A stretch of DNA of 64,000 nt, from assembly GCA_033675265.1 (NCBI GenBank), contig JAUJYZ010000532.1, positions 62,001-126,000 of the forward strand, read 5' to 3'. Source of the DNA: Actinostola sp. cb2023. Its lineage: Eukaryota; Cnidaria; Anthozoa; Actiniaria; Actinostolidae. The notes below the pieces were generated by a model. It saw only the letters and a list, made by a program, of their open reading frames with translations, was not told the DNA's origin and made no database searches. Positions 24,232 to 35,376 of this stretch are shown here, piece by piece. The translations under genes and the position numbers were made by a program. Positions within the stretch are counted from its first letter, which is position 1, and the number at the start of each line of letters is the position of its first letter.

Positions 24232-25134
24232 CGTATCAAACATAATAGGGTGCTTTACGCCAATAGTATCGATTATTTTGTTTGACAATTCTTGGATGTC
24301 CCTTTCGGTGTTTACTAGTTCGTTAATATCAGCATCACCGTCATCTTCTGTAGCTGCTACGTCTATCCTTTTCTTTGAAGCTAAGCGGGAGAAAAAGCTT
24401 ACAATCTGCTGTGGCGTTAAGAAGTCACCTTTCTCAAACATACGTGAACCATCACTGTATCTGGCAATTCTCATCGCTTTTGAAACATTGACTGGGTCGG
24501 CTTTTTGACCTGACTGTTCTCCTGCATTGAAGACATCCACGAGATACTTTCTCTGCGACTCCGTAAACCTCTTTTTCTTGGCAGTAGTGGATTTGAGAGC
24601 CCACCCCGTTGGCAGTCCAGGGCCAATATCTAACGGTGATACATTGTGGTGCTCTACAGGTATTTCAGGGTTCCTGCTGGTGCCTTTTTCAAGTTCGGTT
24701 GCATATAACGTCATCGCTTTGTCGTAAAGTGTTTCGTGTTCAAGAATATATGTGTGGCTGTCGCAATCCAAGTGTTTTTCGAGTGACGTGTACCTCTGAA
24801 ATGATTTGATGCATCCTTGTTCTGGACAAAAGAACAACTGGCTTGAGCTTATGTAATCGCCACTTTCTTCGCATTCAGTTGCGTCGTCATCCTGAGTATT
24901 GGTTTCTTGAGATTTCTTTGACTGCACCCTGGCTTTGACGGTAACAAATGAAATGGTATTGAGGTCTGTAGTGTCAGAGATGTAGTTGAGCTTTGGTACT
25001 GTGGACGGTAGACAGAACTTATTCCATGACAACTCCATTCCTGGACCGGTATCATAAGCTCTCCAAACTCGCACTCCTTGGTTTATATATGCGATGTTGT
25101 TGATGTGGCTCACACCTTCCCATTTCGCTGTCAC
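24232..25134 (-). pseudogene. C-terminal C2H2 block of the transposase-like protein
   Basis: About 300 open residues. The zinc finger reads FFCPEQGCIKSF then H, five residues, H. Downstream, LPTGWALK, RFTESQRKYL and FLTPQQIVSFFSRLA are compact motifs likely to form a helical DNA-contacting region (inference). The frame is continuous up to a TAG at 24231-24229. Beyond it the same frame stays open for another 54 residues with a SAP-like pattern to a TAA at 24066-24064, so the TAG is probably a mutation. Confidence 0.7.
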
Positions 25135-25408
25135 ACCATTACTCTTACTCCAGGGATACCTCCGAATGACTCAATAGCGGACTTCATTTGCTCTGCAGTC
25201 TCAATATCGTTACCTGAATTTAAATACCTTCTCATGTGATTTTTGATGTTAGCCGCCTTGCGGTCACACGCACCTTTTCCACCTTGCGGATCTGAAAAAT
25301 CAATACGTTGGATGTTGATCCCTTTTGCTTTGGCTATCATTGGCAACGAGAGCAAAGTTGATGCGGAGTGATAACACCCTGCATTGTCTTGTCTCAGGAA
25401 CACAGAGT

Positions 25409-26147
25409 GTATTTCAGGTGTTATACTGCACTATCTGAAAAATTTCAGCGATTTGATTGGTTGAGAGCAGTGGTATTTCAGCGTAATTTGAAATACCACA
25501 TGTGAAAATTACAGTTTCCATGGTAACCACCCTTCTGCCTCATGGTTCAAACAAAATGGCGGACGAAACCAAATGATATTTCCAGCTGCTAAAAGACAAA
25601 AAATGAACCATAAACAAGTCCCAAAAGCACCAAAAGCCAAACGTACATACACATGGACGATGTTTTAGCATTTCAAGAAGCTTTTCTTTGGATGACTCTT
25701 CAGAAGGCAGCGGAAAACGATCGATATAAGATTGACGATTGAGTGATGTGTTTTTAGCCATTGTCAAAATCAAAGAAAGATCACTATAAAAGGTAATAAA
25801 TGAAGCCAAGATCACTTTTTACTCTGTGTTTTCATTCTTTGTCTGACTTCGAAAAACGATCGTCATAAGAACACAGATTTGCTATGTTTTATTCACAGCT
25901 GACTGCTGTGTTGTGTTAGTTCAGTCGAGCGTGTACTGTTGCTTGCAAACCTATTTTTCAGATAGTGGTATAAACAAATAATAGCATGGTTTGTACGTGA
26001 TATTTGGGATAAATACCACTCGTGATATTTCAAAATTGTCACAAATTTTGTGCGCCGAGAGGCTCGTGAAATTTTGTTAACAATTTTGAAATATCACTCG
26101 TGGTATTTATCCCAAAAATCACTACAAACCATGCTATTACCTATACT
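25409..26147. mobile_element. Composite MITE insertion interrupting the transposase core
   Basis: One segment (about 25423-25980) has ends TTATACTGCACTATCTGAAA and an imperfect complement. An adjoining fold-back (about 25978-26148) has arms containing ATAAATACCACTCGTGATAT and its complement. Together they separate two in-order blocks of one coding region, so they post-date the gene's functional life. Confidence 0.75.
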
Positions 26148-26935
26148 AATAGCTCTAAGTTGCCGCAACACATCGTCAATGATAGCAAGAACAGTAGTGC
26201 TGTCCTGACTACAGGATTCAAAGATGTGCACAAAGGTAAGCATTTCCATTTCTCCGTCATCATTTCTCTTTGTCGCCACGGTTATGTGCCAGGGAAGTCC
26301 GCGCTTCCCGAACCAGTCTCTTTGGCTTTCGCGGAATTTGCGGGGCAAACATTTCATTGCCCAGTCTAGCACTAGAAGAGTAGAATGAGAGTCTAGGTTC
26401 TGAAGGATGTCTTGCCTTGCTGCATCTTGGTTTATTGATCTTAGCAGATGAGCTTTCCAAGACTCAATTTCTTGTGTTGATTGTGCGATAACGTACTCCA
26501 TGTCTTCTCTCTCTTCTGCAGTAAACTCCACATCATCCAACGCTGCACGAACTTCAGTCAGAGCGTCAGGGAATAAACGGCATCTATCGCATTTCATATT
26601 GTGTTCATGATGACAGACAGTGATATAGTCGGTTTCATTAGGATAACTAAGAGCATACGCTCTGCAGTGGTCAGCAACCTCTGAATTATTAGCGATGTGA
26701 ACCTGAAATATAGATAAGTTTATACAATTATAATCGCAATTAATTTTGTTAGATTACTCAAAGAGTTCCTAGATTCTGCACAGGCATTCCAACCAGCCTA
26801 TTGGTAAAAATACAAAAATTATATACATTATGTGCACGTCGTTTGCGACAGGCTTCCTGTGGTACAGCGCGTGTGGTTGGGCTGGTCCCTGAGTGCTTAC
26901 GCGCGAGACGAATAAATTATTTTTTTCCACCCCCA

Positions 26936-26970
<35 letters not shown>

Positions 26971-27018
26971 TCGGGCCCCCCCCCCCCGCCTCCCCCCCCC
27001 CCCCCCCCCCCCCCCCCC
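26936..27018. repeat. C-rich homopolymer tract in the transposase-like gene intron
   Basis: About 80 bp are nearly pure C with a few G and T interruptions. It could fold as G-quadruplex DNA on the opposite strand, but such tracts are also typical of sequencing or assembly error. Confidence 0.85.
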
Positions 27019-28656
27019 GGGTTATTTTTAGGCGGTGGACTATAGCTATTCGATAATCCTCAAGACAAAAACCTTGATCTTTAAATGTATATTAAATACA
27101 TGGTACAATATTGCGTATATACCTTATAATCGCCTTTAAGGTAACGTTTTGCTTCTTTAAACTTCTCGTTACTTTCTTTCGCCCATGTCAGGCCCTTCCC
27201 ACAGCAATCTCCGAGCTTATCAACAACGTTTTCCAAATTATCGAAGGCTTTGGCACCAACAGCTAAGACATAGTCCAAGCCTTGTAACGACTTGCGCACA
27301 GAAGCTGAACACACTTTGAGAACCCTGCACAACGTACTGCGGCTCATTGGTTGGAAATTAATTTCACTACAATAACTTTCGTACTGGCGAATAACTTGTT
27401 CTGGAATAAGATTGCGTACAATATTTGGGATTCTTATTTCCACATCTGAAGAAAGTTTTACCATGGAGTAAAAGGTGGTGTCTTGCAACATTGAAACGAT
27501 ATCTTGACAAGTTGGGTATCCATTTCTGTAATTCTTTGAAGCTAACCTTGTCAGCCATGATAGATAAAATCTGCCTACGGGTGCTCCAGTGACTAGTATT
27601 GTTATTGCATTCAGATAGAGCATCCAACAGTGAAAAGTCGATGCTGCTGTCTTTTTCAAATTTACCTTTGATAAGCTTTCTAGCAGTGCGGGTGACTGGC
27701 CAGGCGCAATCTCCTCCAGACAGGCAGTAACAACTTGGTGAGCTTTAAGGGCATGATAGCGTTTTGTACGATCTGACGCATCTTCCCATGGCGTTGATAA
27801 GGGGTACATGACCGGACTAACATCCCTGGAAGTAAGAAAAGCGTTCAGTTTCTCCCTTGGAGCAGATATGGTAGTAGTTTCACCTGAGCATGTGACGGTC
27901 GATGTGAATGATGCCTCACAAGGTTGATATAGGCTCATAGGGGTATCAGTAATATCAGCAATAGATGCTGGAGAAGTTGAACTTTGCAACGTTGGTCCAA
28001 ACGTAATTTCCGCTTCCTCACTATCATCCTGAAAGTCAGCAGTGTATATCATAAATAAGTGCTAATTGCATTAGAGAAAAAAATTTATTTTCTTTTTCTT
28101 TGACGAGTTAGACAATGCCATTTTGGGGATAGTAGTCTGATGAAGTAATTGGGAAGAATTATAATACAGTGCAGCCTCTAGGTGGTTTACATTAAATATA
28201 CCTGTTTACTGTCCGCTCAATAGAAGATGTTCGCTCAAAAAGGGCGGTACTCGCTCAATAGAGGGTAGTCTATCATAGTACTACATTTCACACCTTCATT
28301 TGAGTAATTGAACTTACCAGTGTTAATTTACACATCACTTCAAGAACGCTTTCTTCTATTGGTCTTTCTCTATGTTTCAAATCTTGTATTACTTTTCGAC
28401 AAGTTGAACAGATACCTTACAAAGAGAAATAACCGGGTTCGTCACTTTATCGTCCCGGTTCGTCGATTATTTATCAACATAAATTGATATAACTGAGAGT
28501 TGCATACCTACCTGATCCAACTTGCAAAAAAAAACACCAGTCTTCTTTGATATCAGCTGTGAATCAGCTTTACTTATTCCCCTTTCCCTTTGCCTTTACA
28601 GTGGTTAGATAGCACTGCTGGGACTATACACCTGGTGTTACTACCTCTAGTCCACC

Positions 28657-28991
28657 CTATTCCAAGTTTTGAACGATGTGAAGGGCATAATTGGTCCAAC
28701 TACCGATGTCATCTGGAAAGGTAAACATGGCTGCGCGACTTACAATTAAATGCACTTCGCTGTCGATTCCTGTGAATTGAAATGCAGTTTTGTGGGAAGT
28801 GATTTCCTTTTGGCATGCTTGTAAAGGTACCACAGTAGTGCTTTGCTTCCTATCCTTTCTGTCGAACCCACAGTTTCCTCCAACGAGCGTTTTAAAAGAG
28901 CAACAGATCTCCATTTCATACACATCAACCGTGCAGTAATCATCTGAAGGTGTTTTATTGTGTCCAGTCTGTTAAGAAAACTCGAACGTGC
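28657..28991 (-). pseudogene. Upstream coding fragment of the 13-kb element gene
   Basis: An open minus-strand stretch of about 100 residues follows an AG at about 28992. It includes CTVDVYEMEICCSFKTLVGG, LQACQKEITSHKTAF and HLIVSRAAMFTFPDDIG, then runs to a stop after LHIVQNLE. The composition and its position just upstream of the transposase-like exons suggest an N-terminal exon of that gene whose 3' end has decayed. I do not recognise a named domain. Confidence 0.45.
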
Positions 28992-29306
28992 ATAACAATT
29001 ACTTGTCGATTTCATAGTGACTAAAACTTTTGTGTTTCTAATTGGTACCAGGTGATCGTAGTCTTATTTTCATCGGGTGTTACTAAAACGAGTAACGGAG
29101 TAATGAGTAACGAGTAACAGAGTAACGAGAAAACGAGTAACAGCCAAATTTCGCCACATAGAAATTTTCAATAGCGAGTAATGAACTAATGGCAAAACGA
29201 GTAACAGCCAAATTTAGCCACATAGAAAATTGTTCAAAAACAAGTAATCCAACGGATCTATTTGCGAGTGCTGGAACAAGCATACACCATCGCTATCGAC
29301 TGCTTA

Positions 29307-30434
29307 TGATCTTTTGCGAAACGATGCGATACGGATCTTTTGCGAAACGAACTCTACTGTACAATATGTGATAATTGTAATTCTTCGAATTCACTCTCTA
29401 GAGGCCTCTTTGGTCAAGAACGACCTGTGTTATATATATGAGTGTGTAGTGAGTGAAAACACGACAATATAAAGTCAATATTACCTGATTTCTGCTACGG
29501 CTGTAAACATCGAAGCAAATCATCTGTTAAGATCTCTGAGGCTTTACCATCCCAAAAGTCTGCTTTTTAAAGCCATTGACGACGGATCTGATGAGCCCGG
29601 CCATTGACAACAAAGGTGGCGGCATTAGCTGTTATTGCAAGGACGTCCTGCATGGTTTTAGTCTTCTATATGAAACGTTGTCGTTGAATTTCCTGCTAAA
29701 TGAATACCTCATTCTCTCATCCAAATCCATGAATACTCGAGTAAATGTTTTCGGGAATTCTGTTAAGCAAATCTTCTCAAAAAAAAACTATAATCATCTA
29801 CGAAACGAAATGAGAGTTTTGTCACTGTCCCCTCCCCCCAAGGTGTAATGGAGGGTTTTCCCCGCGGGCGACAGCTAGAGAACCAGAAAATATTACTTTA
29901 TTGGCTTTTTTGTCACTTATATTTAGCAGGAAATTCGCTAATCTTGACGACAACGCTTCAATTGCCTTGCAATAACAGTGGGCCGCCCGCCACCTTTGTT
30001 GTCAAATTATGGGCGCATCAGATCTCGTCAATGGATGGAAAGACTAAAATATTGTTTATCTTCCCAGTAAACTGCGACACTCTTGAGCTTTCTTTTCATA
30101 GCTTTTGAGATATACACGTGATAGAGATTCTGATTCTTGAATTTTACTGATTCACCCAGTGGTTTGACAATCTTCCATGTAAAAATGTTTTGATTTCGCG
30201 ATCGTTTCTTGTCCATTTCAGCCGTGGGAACGGTCCATTCTGATTGGTTGATGTAAGCTACGCTTCGCTCCGACGGCAATAACATAGCTCGTTCTTGACT
30301 AAAGAAGCTTCTAGAGAGTGAAGAATTACAATTATCACATATTGTACAGTAGAGTTCGTTTCGCAAAAGATCCGTATCGCATCGTTTCGCATCGTTTCAT
30401 TTCGCCTCGTATCGCATCGTTTCGCAAAAGATCA
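29307..30434. mobile_element. 1.13-kb fold-back element flanked by TA
   Basis: The ends TGATCTTTTGCGAAACGATG and their complement are flanked by TA at 29305-29306 and 30435-30436. The long arms also pair internally (TACAATATGTGATAATTGTA, ACAACAAAGGTGGCGG, GAATTTCCTGCTAAAT with complements). The right arm has an extra repeat of the ATCGTTTCGC module. No convincing coding region. It abuts the Tc1-like element and shares a TA with it. Confidence 0.85.
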
Positions 30435-30587
30435 TACTACCGAAATCACTCGACTGTTAGCACCGCCAAAATAACGATCGATCGCGTTTTGAATTTCGGT
30501 TAACTCACGTGACCATTTGGAGAGCTCCAAATGGTCACGTGACATTCAAATCATTTCTGGCACGCTGGGTACGCTGTGAGCCGTAGA

Positions 30588-31648
30588 ATGAATGTTTATG
30601 GCAGAACATTTAACCAAGGGAAGGCACTTGGAAGCGATTTTAGGTCTTTAATCGTTGAAGAAATTATAGGCCAAGGCGGAGACGTTTCGACTGGGTATTT
30701 CGCTGGATGTTTTCGAGCGATAGGATCGAGATACAAAATTAGTGGAGTTACAGTCTCAAAAATATGGCAGACTTTTTGTCGAACGGGAGAACACTTTCCC
30801 CCACATACAGCTGGAGCTCACCCGAAAAAGCTTGAGGATCCAGATCTAGATTTGATTCAATTATTGATAAAATCTAGGCCGTCCATTACAAGGAAGTCAA
30901 AGAAAACATAGATGCTCACTCAGCTGCAAGAGTCTCAATTTCAACAATAGGAAAAGCCGTTAAAGACCGCCTACCTGAGGGGAAAATGTCTTGGAAAAAG
31001 ATGATTAGACCAGCAGCAGAAAAATTCACACCTCATAATATTGCTTACTGCCAAAGCTACATCAATTTTATGAGTACAGAAGATCCTTATCGTGTGAAAT
31101 TCTTTGACGAAGCAGACTTCAAATTGCCAGATTGTGCGAACCCCAAGTACGGACACTCCGTAAAGGGAACACCTTGTGTTGAAGTGATGCGCAATACCCA
31201 AACTCCAAATGTTACTTTAAATTTATTGTGTGGTCTAAAGGGAATAATGTACGCCAATACTCTTCGTGGAGCAAGCAATACGGTGGAGTTCTTGAATTTC
31301 TTCTACGAGGCAAGCCAATTCACACAGCCCGACGGTAATCCAATTCTGGAATACGGAGACATCATTGTAGCCGACAATGCAGCATTCCATCGTTTCGACG
31401 GAGGACAAATCTTAGCTGAATGGTTGGACAGCTTTGGCATTACATTAATATACCTCCCAGTATACTCACCGGAGCTCACCCCTGTTGAACTTGTTTTTAA
31501 CAAACTCAAAACTGTGTTACACAGGTACGAGTATCGCGATCTCCTGAAATTCAACATCGACGTAGCTATTTACCGTGCCCTTCAGGATGTATCCCCCAAT
31601 GACTTACGTGGTTTTTATAACAATGTTGAATACTTCAGAAGAATCTAA
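30588..31648 (+). pseudogene. IS630/Tc1-type DDE transposase, one frameshift
   Basis: The first ATG is at 30588. The N-terminal part (to about 30893) is a paired-like helix-turn-helix region (FRSLIVEEIIGQGG, GVTVSKIWQTF). The catalytic part carries FFDEADF, VADNAAFH and SPELTPVELVFNKLK. Between the second D and the final E I count 37 residues, a DD37E spacing compared with DD34E in Tc1. The reading frame changes near 30893-30896; frame 1 meets a TAG at 30909-30911 while another frame continues without a stop to TAA at 31648. One missing base explains it. The enzyme would bind the TIRs and cut at TA targets. The rest of the frame is well preserved, so loss is recent or a sequencing error. Confidence 0.88.
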
Positions 31649-32236
31649 GTATAAAATTTGATACCGAGTTCTCGTTTGTAAACAAAAAGTATCGTAACAT
31701 TGTCAGTTATTGGATGAAAAGTTTTGAAATACTAGTAGTTCGTAGGAAATGAAAAAAAACATTGTTAGCAAAAGGCTAAAAAATAACTTGAAAATTATTT
31801 CTTGGTAATCATGCCTGAAGCTTGTCAACAAGCGAGGGCATGTGTCTCATCCATGTAGATTTCACGACTGCAATATTAAACCTTTACCTGGTGATTTACT
31901 TATAAGTTTCATTATACAATGTTAATGCATGGAACATGCAAAAGTTTATGAATGCATATTTCTGGTTTTATTAATTACAATGTAAGTCAGTACATACTAT
32001 TTTAACAATATTTTATTTCAATTTGAACTGAGAAGATACTGAGACTTCATATACTAGTAGTACTACTAGTGCTTATCAAAAAACTCAATTGAAAACAAGT
32101 TGAGACTACATAGAATTATCAATAACAGATCTGTGTCGGAATCTCACAATTTGCAACACATTTAAACTCGAACGCTCGATAACAAATGTACTATTTTTGT
32201 GTACAACATATAAGTGAATAAAAATCAGTTTACATG

Positions 32237-33631
32237 TTAATTTGCTTCGTCTGCAGGGTATAGGGAATCATTGGACAGCAATGTAGCTGCCGATGCTAAA
32301 AGATTCAAAGAATTATCTTCAGATGAATTTGCATAGTTCGGTGTGCTTTCGCGAGGCAAATTTCCAATCGCAGAATCTCTTGAAGCTTGATTTGTAACAG
32401 TGTGTGGATAATGAACTGGCGGTGTTGTGGGGCGGGGAAGATATGAATGATAATGTAAAGAACTGTCTCTCTCGCTTTCACGCATTGCAATGTTTATCTG
32501 GTAGTCCTCCTCCTCTGATGTTTGAGGTACAGGAATAACATAATGCACAGGCGGGGTTGAAGGAGATAAAGGACCAGTTCCCGGAAAGATCACCCCTTTC
32601 TTCGCCCACAAATCTTTAACCATACTGGATCTGTTAGTAGAACTACTGGATACATAATGCTTCTCTTGTGTATCATGCTGTTGAATTAGTTCTTGTAGAT
32701 TGTCATTTGGCCCTGGAACAAGCCCATTGCAAATCTTCTCGATCTTTTTGGAATCTGTGTTGATCACCATCCAGTTCATTATTTCTCGGCCTTTCACATA
32801 TGAAACGTATTTATCCTTGTTGCTGTTGATTAACTGTGTAAGTATGCGCTGGGAAAATGTACGTTTGCTAGACAGAAGACTTTCCTGCAAGTTTTCTAGT
32901 TCACTTTTAGATCTTTTAAGCTTTGACTTAAGAAGCTGAAGTTCCGTATTCAAGTTCTTGATTTCTCGTTTTTCCTCTGGATGACGTTTTAAATCTCCAC
33001 AGAGGCGCGACGAAGCACAAGTTTCGTTAACACAATTTGCGCGCGTATGACCAGCTCTCAGGTGACATTTCGTACAAGCGGGTCTCGTAGCGTCTAATGT
33101 CTTGACTGAGAAGGACTCTTCAAGTGCTGAAATTTCATGATATTTCGCTGCAATTACGTCTTCTTGCTTTTTAATGCTTTCTTTCTTAGAACCAATAAGA
33201 TTTTCAACAGGAGATGTATAACGCTCGCTTCGTACATTACTGTTAGTACTGGTAGTGGCAAGCTGACGTTTCGTTGTCGTCCTCGAGCTCGTGTAAGGCG
33301 AATTTTCGTCATCTTTTATTTTTCTCTTGAGGGGCGCAGGTGAATACCAGATCTCCGCCTGTAGATTTATTCTCTTCCAGTTTGTCCCATGAACATCCTG
33401 TGCACACCTGAAGAGTTCGCTCATGAGGTTTTCTTCCAAGTTGACATAACAGCTCTCGTCATCAAGGTATCTAAGCCGAATCTGGTCGTAACTTACGTTA
33501 TTAAATGTCTTGGTAACTTCTTTCACCCTGGATAGCAATTCCAAATAGGATAAATGACCAGGTGAGAAAAAGAAAGTGCCGCATTTTTGAAAGTTGTTCC
33601 CGTAATACACTTTCACCTGGTAGGTCTCCAT
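32237..33631 (-). CDS. Transposon accessory protein: PB1 domain, zinc knuckle, coiled coil
   Basis: The frame is open from 33685. The ATG at 33631 (METYQVKVYYG) is preferred because the earlier codons lie in the TIR. Residues about 1-95 look like a PB1 fold: a basic lead strand (VKVYYG), then IRLRYLDDESCYVNL like the acidic OPCA loop. A C-x2-C-x4-H-x4-C cluster (CTKCHLRAGHTRANC) and further cysteines follow near residue 200. Next comes a coiled coil (LNTELQLLKSKLKRSKSELE), then a Pro/Ser-rich tail. It is intact, 464 residues from the chosen ATG. PB1 domains mediate protein oligomerisation. I infer a role in assembling transposase or binding nucleic acid, with no direct evidence. It could instead be a captured host gene. 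Confidence 0.75.
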   Translation of the reverse strand: METYQVKVYYGNNFQKCGTFFFSPGHLSYLELLSRVKEVTKTFNNVSYDQIRLRYLDDESCYVNLEENLMSELFRCAQDVHGTNWKRINLQAEIWYSPAPLKRKIKDDENSPYTSSRTTTKRQLATTSTNSNVRSERYTSPVENLIGSKKESIKKQEDVIAAKYHEISALEESFSVKTLDATRPACTKCHLRAGHTRANCVNETCASSRLCGDLKRHPEEKREIKNLNTELQLLKSKLKRSKSELENLQESLLSSKRTFSQRILTQLINSNKDKYVSYVKGREIMNWMVINTDSKKIEKICNGLVPGPNDNLQELIQQHDTQEKHYVSSSSTNRSSMVKDLWAKKGVIFPGTGPLSPSTPPVHYVIPVPQTSEEEDYQINIAMRESERDSSLHYHSYLPRPTTPPVHYPHTVTNQASRDSAIGNLPRESTPNYANSSEDNSLNLLASAATLLSNDSLYPADEAN

Positions 33632-34349
33632 GATCGGAGAAAAGTGCGGGAAGCGAATGTCATGTGACCATTTGGAGCTCTCCAAATGGTCACGTGAGTT
33701 AACCGAAATTCAAAACGCGATCGATCGTTATTTTGGCGGTGCTAACAGTCGAGTGATTTCGGTAGTAAGTAAGCCCAACTAAGGCTACCCTGCTAGCAGA
33801 GGTCTTTTCCTGTAGAAGTCGGAAGAGGAAGAAGAATTTTCTCCCTTAACTTCTTTCTTTTGAAGACTTTAGCCCAGATAAAATTCCCTCTGCTCGCAGG
33901 GTAAACTAAGGCAGGTGCCATCTTACTGGGCTTCCTGTGGTTTACACAAAGAAATAGCATAACATTTGTCGTGAACTGGTCAAAGTAAGTGTCTGTGCAT
34001 AAACGGCTTTATCGGCAGCCTCTCAATGGGATCGGAGGTAACTTTGAAAATGGCTAAGAAATTGACTTATTGACGATTACTGTTATTCGACATTTTTACG
34101 GTAAGATTTTAAGATGAATTTTATATTATATATTTGGCTATTATCCTTACTTTATCCATTACCCTTATTACTTGTTTTTGAACAATTTTCTATGTGGCTA
34201 AATTTGGCTGTTACTCGTTTTGCCATTAGTTCATTACTCGCTATTGAAAATTTCTATGTGGCGAAATTTGGCTGTTACTCGTTTTCTCGTTACTCTGTTA
34301 CTCGTTACTCATTACTCCGTTACTCGTTTTAGTAACACCCATTTTCATC

Positions 34350-35376
34350 GTGTTTTTCATGATGTGAAATGAAGAGAAAACGAAGTCTAGCTTAAGAATT
34401 GAAATAAAGAATTGAAATAAGAACTGAGAGAATGATTGGAAGATATTGCGCATTTGTCTATTAATTAGTACATGGCCAGGTGATCGTAGTCCTATTTTCA
34501 TCATGGTTTTCATGAACTACCGCACAGTTCTTTTACGATTAAAGATCCTTATTTTTCCCCTATGTGGTTCCTTGGAACTTTTCAGTTGTTTTAGAAACAT
34601 ATTTTCTTGACGAAAGGTTAATAATAAACCGTGTATGCAAATCAAGTGTACAATATGCAAATCGCTTGATCTCGCCGACAGGTCAGTTTTGGTGAATTTC
34701 TCGAAACTTTGAAGCTCTGAAGCATCACGTAAATGGATTTTCCCAACCAAATTTTAAAGGATCCTAACAGAACATCATCTCAACTTTACAATATATTGTT
34801 TTGGGACATTAATGTTGCGTAGCACATGGAAAATTTATTTTTTGATTTTACCCTACTTTTATTGTAATAAAATATATGCTTCCGAAATAAATTTAGAAAA
34901 ATTCGAAACCTTCGATAAAAATCACCGAAACTGCACTAAGTAAAACTTAAGACATCGCTCAGTCACAGGTAGTTCCATTACTTCGCTAGATTATATAGTT
35001 TTGACGTGAGACGCTCTTAAAGTTGACATAAATTATCGGCCGACAAAGGGTCAATTGAGGCGAAAACTATTTTTGGCATTTTTCTCGAAAACAAAGCCAT
35101 ATTTCGCTAAACAAACTATTCAGTGGTTTGTTTTACAGTAAGGCCTACCTATGTCTAAAATATGAGCGAAATCGATTTTTCGACTCTTGCCACCAGATGT
35201 CTGATTCTTGCTGACTGTTACTCTTAAATAGCTCATATATCTTCAAAACTACGAGAACATTGAATATATCTGTATGTAATGCAGGCCATGAACTGATTTC
35301 CCATGCATCCTTGCGGTCTCAGCTTCTATGATTTATGATTTTCAACCCGACAACGATTATGCAATTAGGTATATAC
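34350..35376 (-). repeat. Right inverted arm of the 13-kb element (main part)
   Basis: The complement of the left arm. Near its inner edge the block GGTGATCGTAGTC-TATTTTCATC occurs twice (at 29050-29074 and 34477-34502), so this arm holds an internal direct repeat of roughly 130 bp. The inner block is the one cut by the mutator-like insertion. A segment of about 100 bp present in the left arm near 23240-23340 is missing here. Confidence 0.8.

Larger units (their letters stand above)
24064..28028 (-). pseudogene. Decayed transposase-like gene (RNase-H-like core, C2H2 finger, SAP-like tail)
   Basis: Minus-strand blocks in order: N-terminal region 28028-27123 (donor GTATAT), middle 26702 to about 26146, core about 25408-25135, C-terminal 25134-24064. 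The middle has a possible first acidic residue (LVLDWAMKCLP) and the core a second (RQDNAGCYHS). GGKGACD in the core resembles the GKGxxD motif of other transposases. A C-x4-C-x12-H-x5-H finger and a C-terminal SAP-like helix pair (LSKFSINMLQEICASLEL) follow. Breaks: frame changes near 27675 and 27460 with apparent loss of several tens of codons, a 0.74-kb MITE insertion (about 25409-26147), a frameshift near 25133 and a TAG at 24231-24229. I recall similar multi-copy uncharacterised proteins in cnidarians and molluscs; unchecked. Inferred to be the enzyme of the 13-kb element. Confidence 0.7.
30437..33765. mobile_element. Two-gene Tc1/mariner-type element, 111-bp TIRs, TA target
   Basis: TIRs 30437-30547 and 33655-33765 match over 111 bp with one difference. 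They begin CTACCGAAATCACTCGACTG and include a 36-bp hairpin (arms CACGTGACCATTTGGA) at their inner part. TA flanks each end (30435-30436, 33766-33767). Inside, a plus-strand DDE transposase (30588-31648) and a minus-strand PB1/zinc-knuckle protein (33631-32237) converge, with about 590 bp between their stop codons. At 3.33 kb it is long for a Tc1/mariner element, which normally carries only a transposase. Confidence 0.9.
29075..34340. mobile_element. Mutator-like element: 174-bp identical TIRs, 9-bp TSD
   Basis: TIRs 29075-29248 and 34167-34340 are identical over 174 bp as far as I can read, beginning GGGTGTTACTAAAACGAGTA. The 9-bp duplication ATTTTCATC lies at 29066-29074 and 34341-34349. 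Joining the flanks restores the sequence of the 13-kb element's arm. Nine-base duplications and long TIRs fit the Mutator superfamily. Minus its two internal insertions it is only about 0.8 kb and non-coding, so it is non-autonomous. Confidence 0.9.
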
